Origin: Saprospiraceae bacterium
GTDB lineage: Bacteria > Bacteroidota > Bacteroidia > Chitinophagales > Saprospiraceae
Assembly (NCBI GenBank): GCA_016717655.1
Contig: JADKFC010000002.1
Coordinates: 124,001 to 188,000 of the forward strand
Direction: 5' to 3'
DNA length: 64,000 nt
Made by a program: the position numbers and the translations under genes. Each line of letters begins with the position of its first letter. Position 1 is the stretch's first letter. The notes beneath the pieces were generated by a model. The model saw only the letters and a program-made list of their open reading frames with translations, made no database searches and was not told the origin of the DNA. Below are positions 62,947 through 64,000 of the stretch, piece after piece.

Positions 62947-62976
62947 CAAAAGTAATGCAATTTTCGTTTCTGCCAA
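62947..62976 (-). promoter_or_regulatory. rRNA operon promoter
   Basis: On the minus strand TTG (62974-62976), 19 bases, then TACTTTTG (62947-62954), matching the Bacteroidota consensus. Just upstream (plus 62979-63010) is an A/T-only tract (TTTTTTAAAAAAAATATTAAAAAAAA), as expected for an UP element. The leader to the 16S 5' end would be about 130 bases. Confidence 0.7.
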
Positions 62977-63010
62977 CTATTTTTTAAAAAAAATATTAAA
63001 AAAAATCTAG

Positions 63011-63336
63011 TTGTATTGAATTTCAAATGGTTATGATGGAATATTTTTTATTTCCATCTTTCCGATGCTTAAAATACCATAAGCAAGGAATTAACATTGC
63101 TCCCCTAAAAATGGTTCCCCCCTATCCAATGATTCGAAAATGACCTTATATCTGATTGTTTTACCGCTTTTTATATATTATATATGGTATTTATACCAAT
63201 AAGCGGAGTGAGGTCGACCTATTCTATTTCAACTTTAAAAGCCGTTGTAATTCATTAGGACTCAACATGATCTATCCAGGGATTAGATAAGGCGTTGGCT
63301 ACATGATTTTAAAGCACAGGATAGGCACTCGTATGA
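63011..63336. other. intergenic region upstream of the rRNA operon
   Basis: No gene, RNA or clear repeat found in these 326 bases. They are AT-rich, with a run TATATATTATATATGG near 63172. No convincing terminator for the glycosyltransferase gene was identified. Confidence 0.5.
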
Positions 63337-64000
63337 TCAAATGTATTTTTCTATTTTGTACTGGTTTCTGTCGCTCGCATTGCGGGTGACCAGTTCTGCT
63401 ATGAAGCCGGTGATAAATAACTGAAATCCCACAATAATCAAAAGGATTCCTAAAAAGAACAATGGCCGGTTGGCGAGTCCTGTAGCGGCAAAAAACAACT
63501 TCTCAATACTCAAATACAATAGGATCATAACCCCTAAAAAGGTAGTTAAGGTACCTAGGCCCCCAAAAAAGTGCATGGGCCTCTTTCCAAACTTACCCAT
63601 AAACATAATGGAGAATAAATCGAGAAAGCCATACAAAAAACGCGATATGCCAAATTTGGTTACCCCATATTTCCGGGCTTTGTGTTGAACCACTTTTTCG
63701 CCTATCTTATGAAATCCTGCCCACTTGGCAATCACGGGTATATATCTGTGCATCTCTCCATACACCTCAATGCTTTTAACAACATCTGACCGGTATGCCT
63801 TTAATCCACAATTCATATCATGGAGCTTGAGGCCTGTCATCCAACGGGTGACCCCATTGTACAGCTTTGTTGGAATGGTCTTGCTAAGAGGGTCATATCT
63901 CTTTTTTTTCCATCCGGAAACGATGTCGTAACCGCCTTCGGTAATCATCTGGTAAAGTTCCGGAATTTCGTCAGGGCTGTCCTGCAGATCTGCATCCATG
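63337..64000 (-). CDS. family 2 glycosyltransferase with C-terminal membrane helices (5' part outside window)
   Basis: 221 codons to the window edge. The first residues, MDADLQDSPDEIPEL, are an internal DPM1-type motif (DxDxQDxP, metal/nucleotide-sugar binding), not a true start, so the gene begins to the right of the window. The sequence SGWKKKRYDPLSKTIPTKLYN, then CGLKAYRSDV and RYIPVIAKWAGFHKIGEKVVQH, is typical of dolichol/undecaprenyl-phosphate mannosyl- or glucosyltransferases. Two C-terminal membrane helices follow (GGLGTLTTFLGVMILLYLS; PLFFLGILLIIVGFQLFITGFIAELV). Confidence 0.9.
   Translation of the reverse strand, partial: MDADLQDSPDEIPELYQMITEGGYDIVSGWKKKRYDPLSKTIPTKLYNGVTRWMTGLKLHDMNCGLKAYRSDVVKSIEVYGEMHRYIPVIAKWAGFHKIGEKVVQHKARKYGVTKFGISRFLYGFLDLFSIMFMGKFGKRPMHFFGGLGTLTTFLGVMILLYLSIEKLFFAATGLANRPLFFLGILLIIVGFQLFITGFIAELVTRNASDRNQYKIEKYI

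Overview
The window looks like the chromosome of a member of the Bacteroidota, probably a Saprospiria-type bacterium. The phylum call rests on secreted proteins with type IX secretion (T9SS) C-terminal sorting domains, a complete alternative complex III (act) operon, a BlaI/M56 pair, an OlsF-type acyltransferase, and repeated upstream TAnnTTTG boxes, the Bacteroidota sigma-A -7 element. The family-level guess is inference. No phage, transposase or CRISPR array was seen.

Layout. 1-4300: surE (cut by the window edge), hemH, a glycogen-binding/HhH fusion, a DsbA-like oxidoreductase and an outer-membrane barrel. 4400-9240: a plus-strand pair, a VPS10/BNR propeller protein and a serine hydrolase. 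9340-24000 (minus): thrA with a frameshift, a BNR T9SS protein, an NTF2-like protein, a 1.5-kilo-residue HYR/dockerin/cohesin-like T9SS protein, and comEC with a ComEA-like partner. 23773-39833 (minus): a roughly 16-kb respiratory region, actA-actB-actC-actD-actE-actF/coxB, ctaD, ctaB, two subunit III genes, subunit IV, then a SCO-like protein, a DUF420 protein and a small membrane protein. It encodes quinol oxidation by alternative complex III coupled to an aa3-type oxidase. 40050-49200: PASTA protein, rhodanese, ECF sigma factor, a barrel protein, blaR1-blaI with a three-operator promoter, olsF-like and a pyruvate-kinase-like gene. 49300-56530: an FG-GAP protein, a TPR-like protein, and a poorly known minus-strand cluster with a metzincin protease and a putative papain-like protein. 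56740-57860: G-rich tandem repeats, a dense array of perfect hairpins and broken 5S copies. 57590-62806 (minus): an rRNA operon, 16S-tRNA-Ile-tRNA-Ala-23S-5S. 63337-64000: the 3' part of a membrane glycosyltransferase.

Main surprises. (1) The C-terminus of ActF runs in frame into cytochrome oxidase subunit II, which itself ends in an OmpA-like peptidoglycan-binding domain. (2) Three identical TACGA-N6-TCGTA operators overlay the blaI promoter. (3) A 5S pseudogene downstream of the rRNA operon is interrupted by a repeat whose palindrome changes sequence between copies but keeps perfect pairing. (4) At least five conserved genes are broken by what look like one-base indels, mostly in homopolymers, and one by an in-frame stop. 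This pattern suggests residual sequencing error, so every broken gene here should be read with that in mind.
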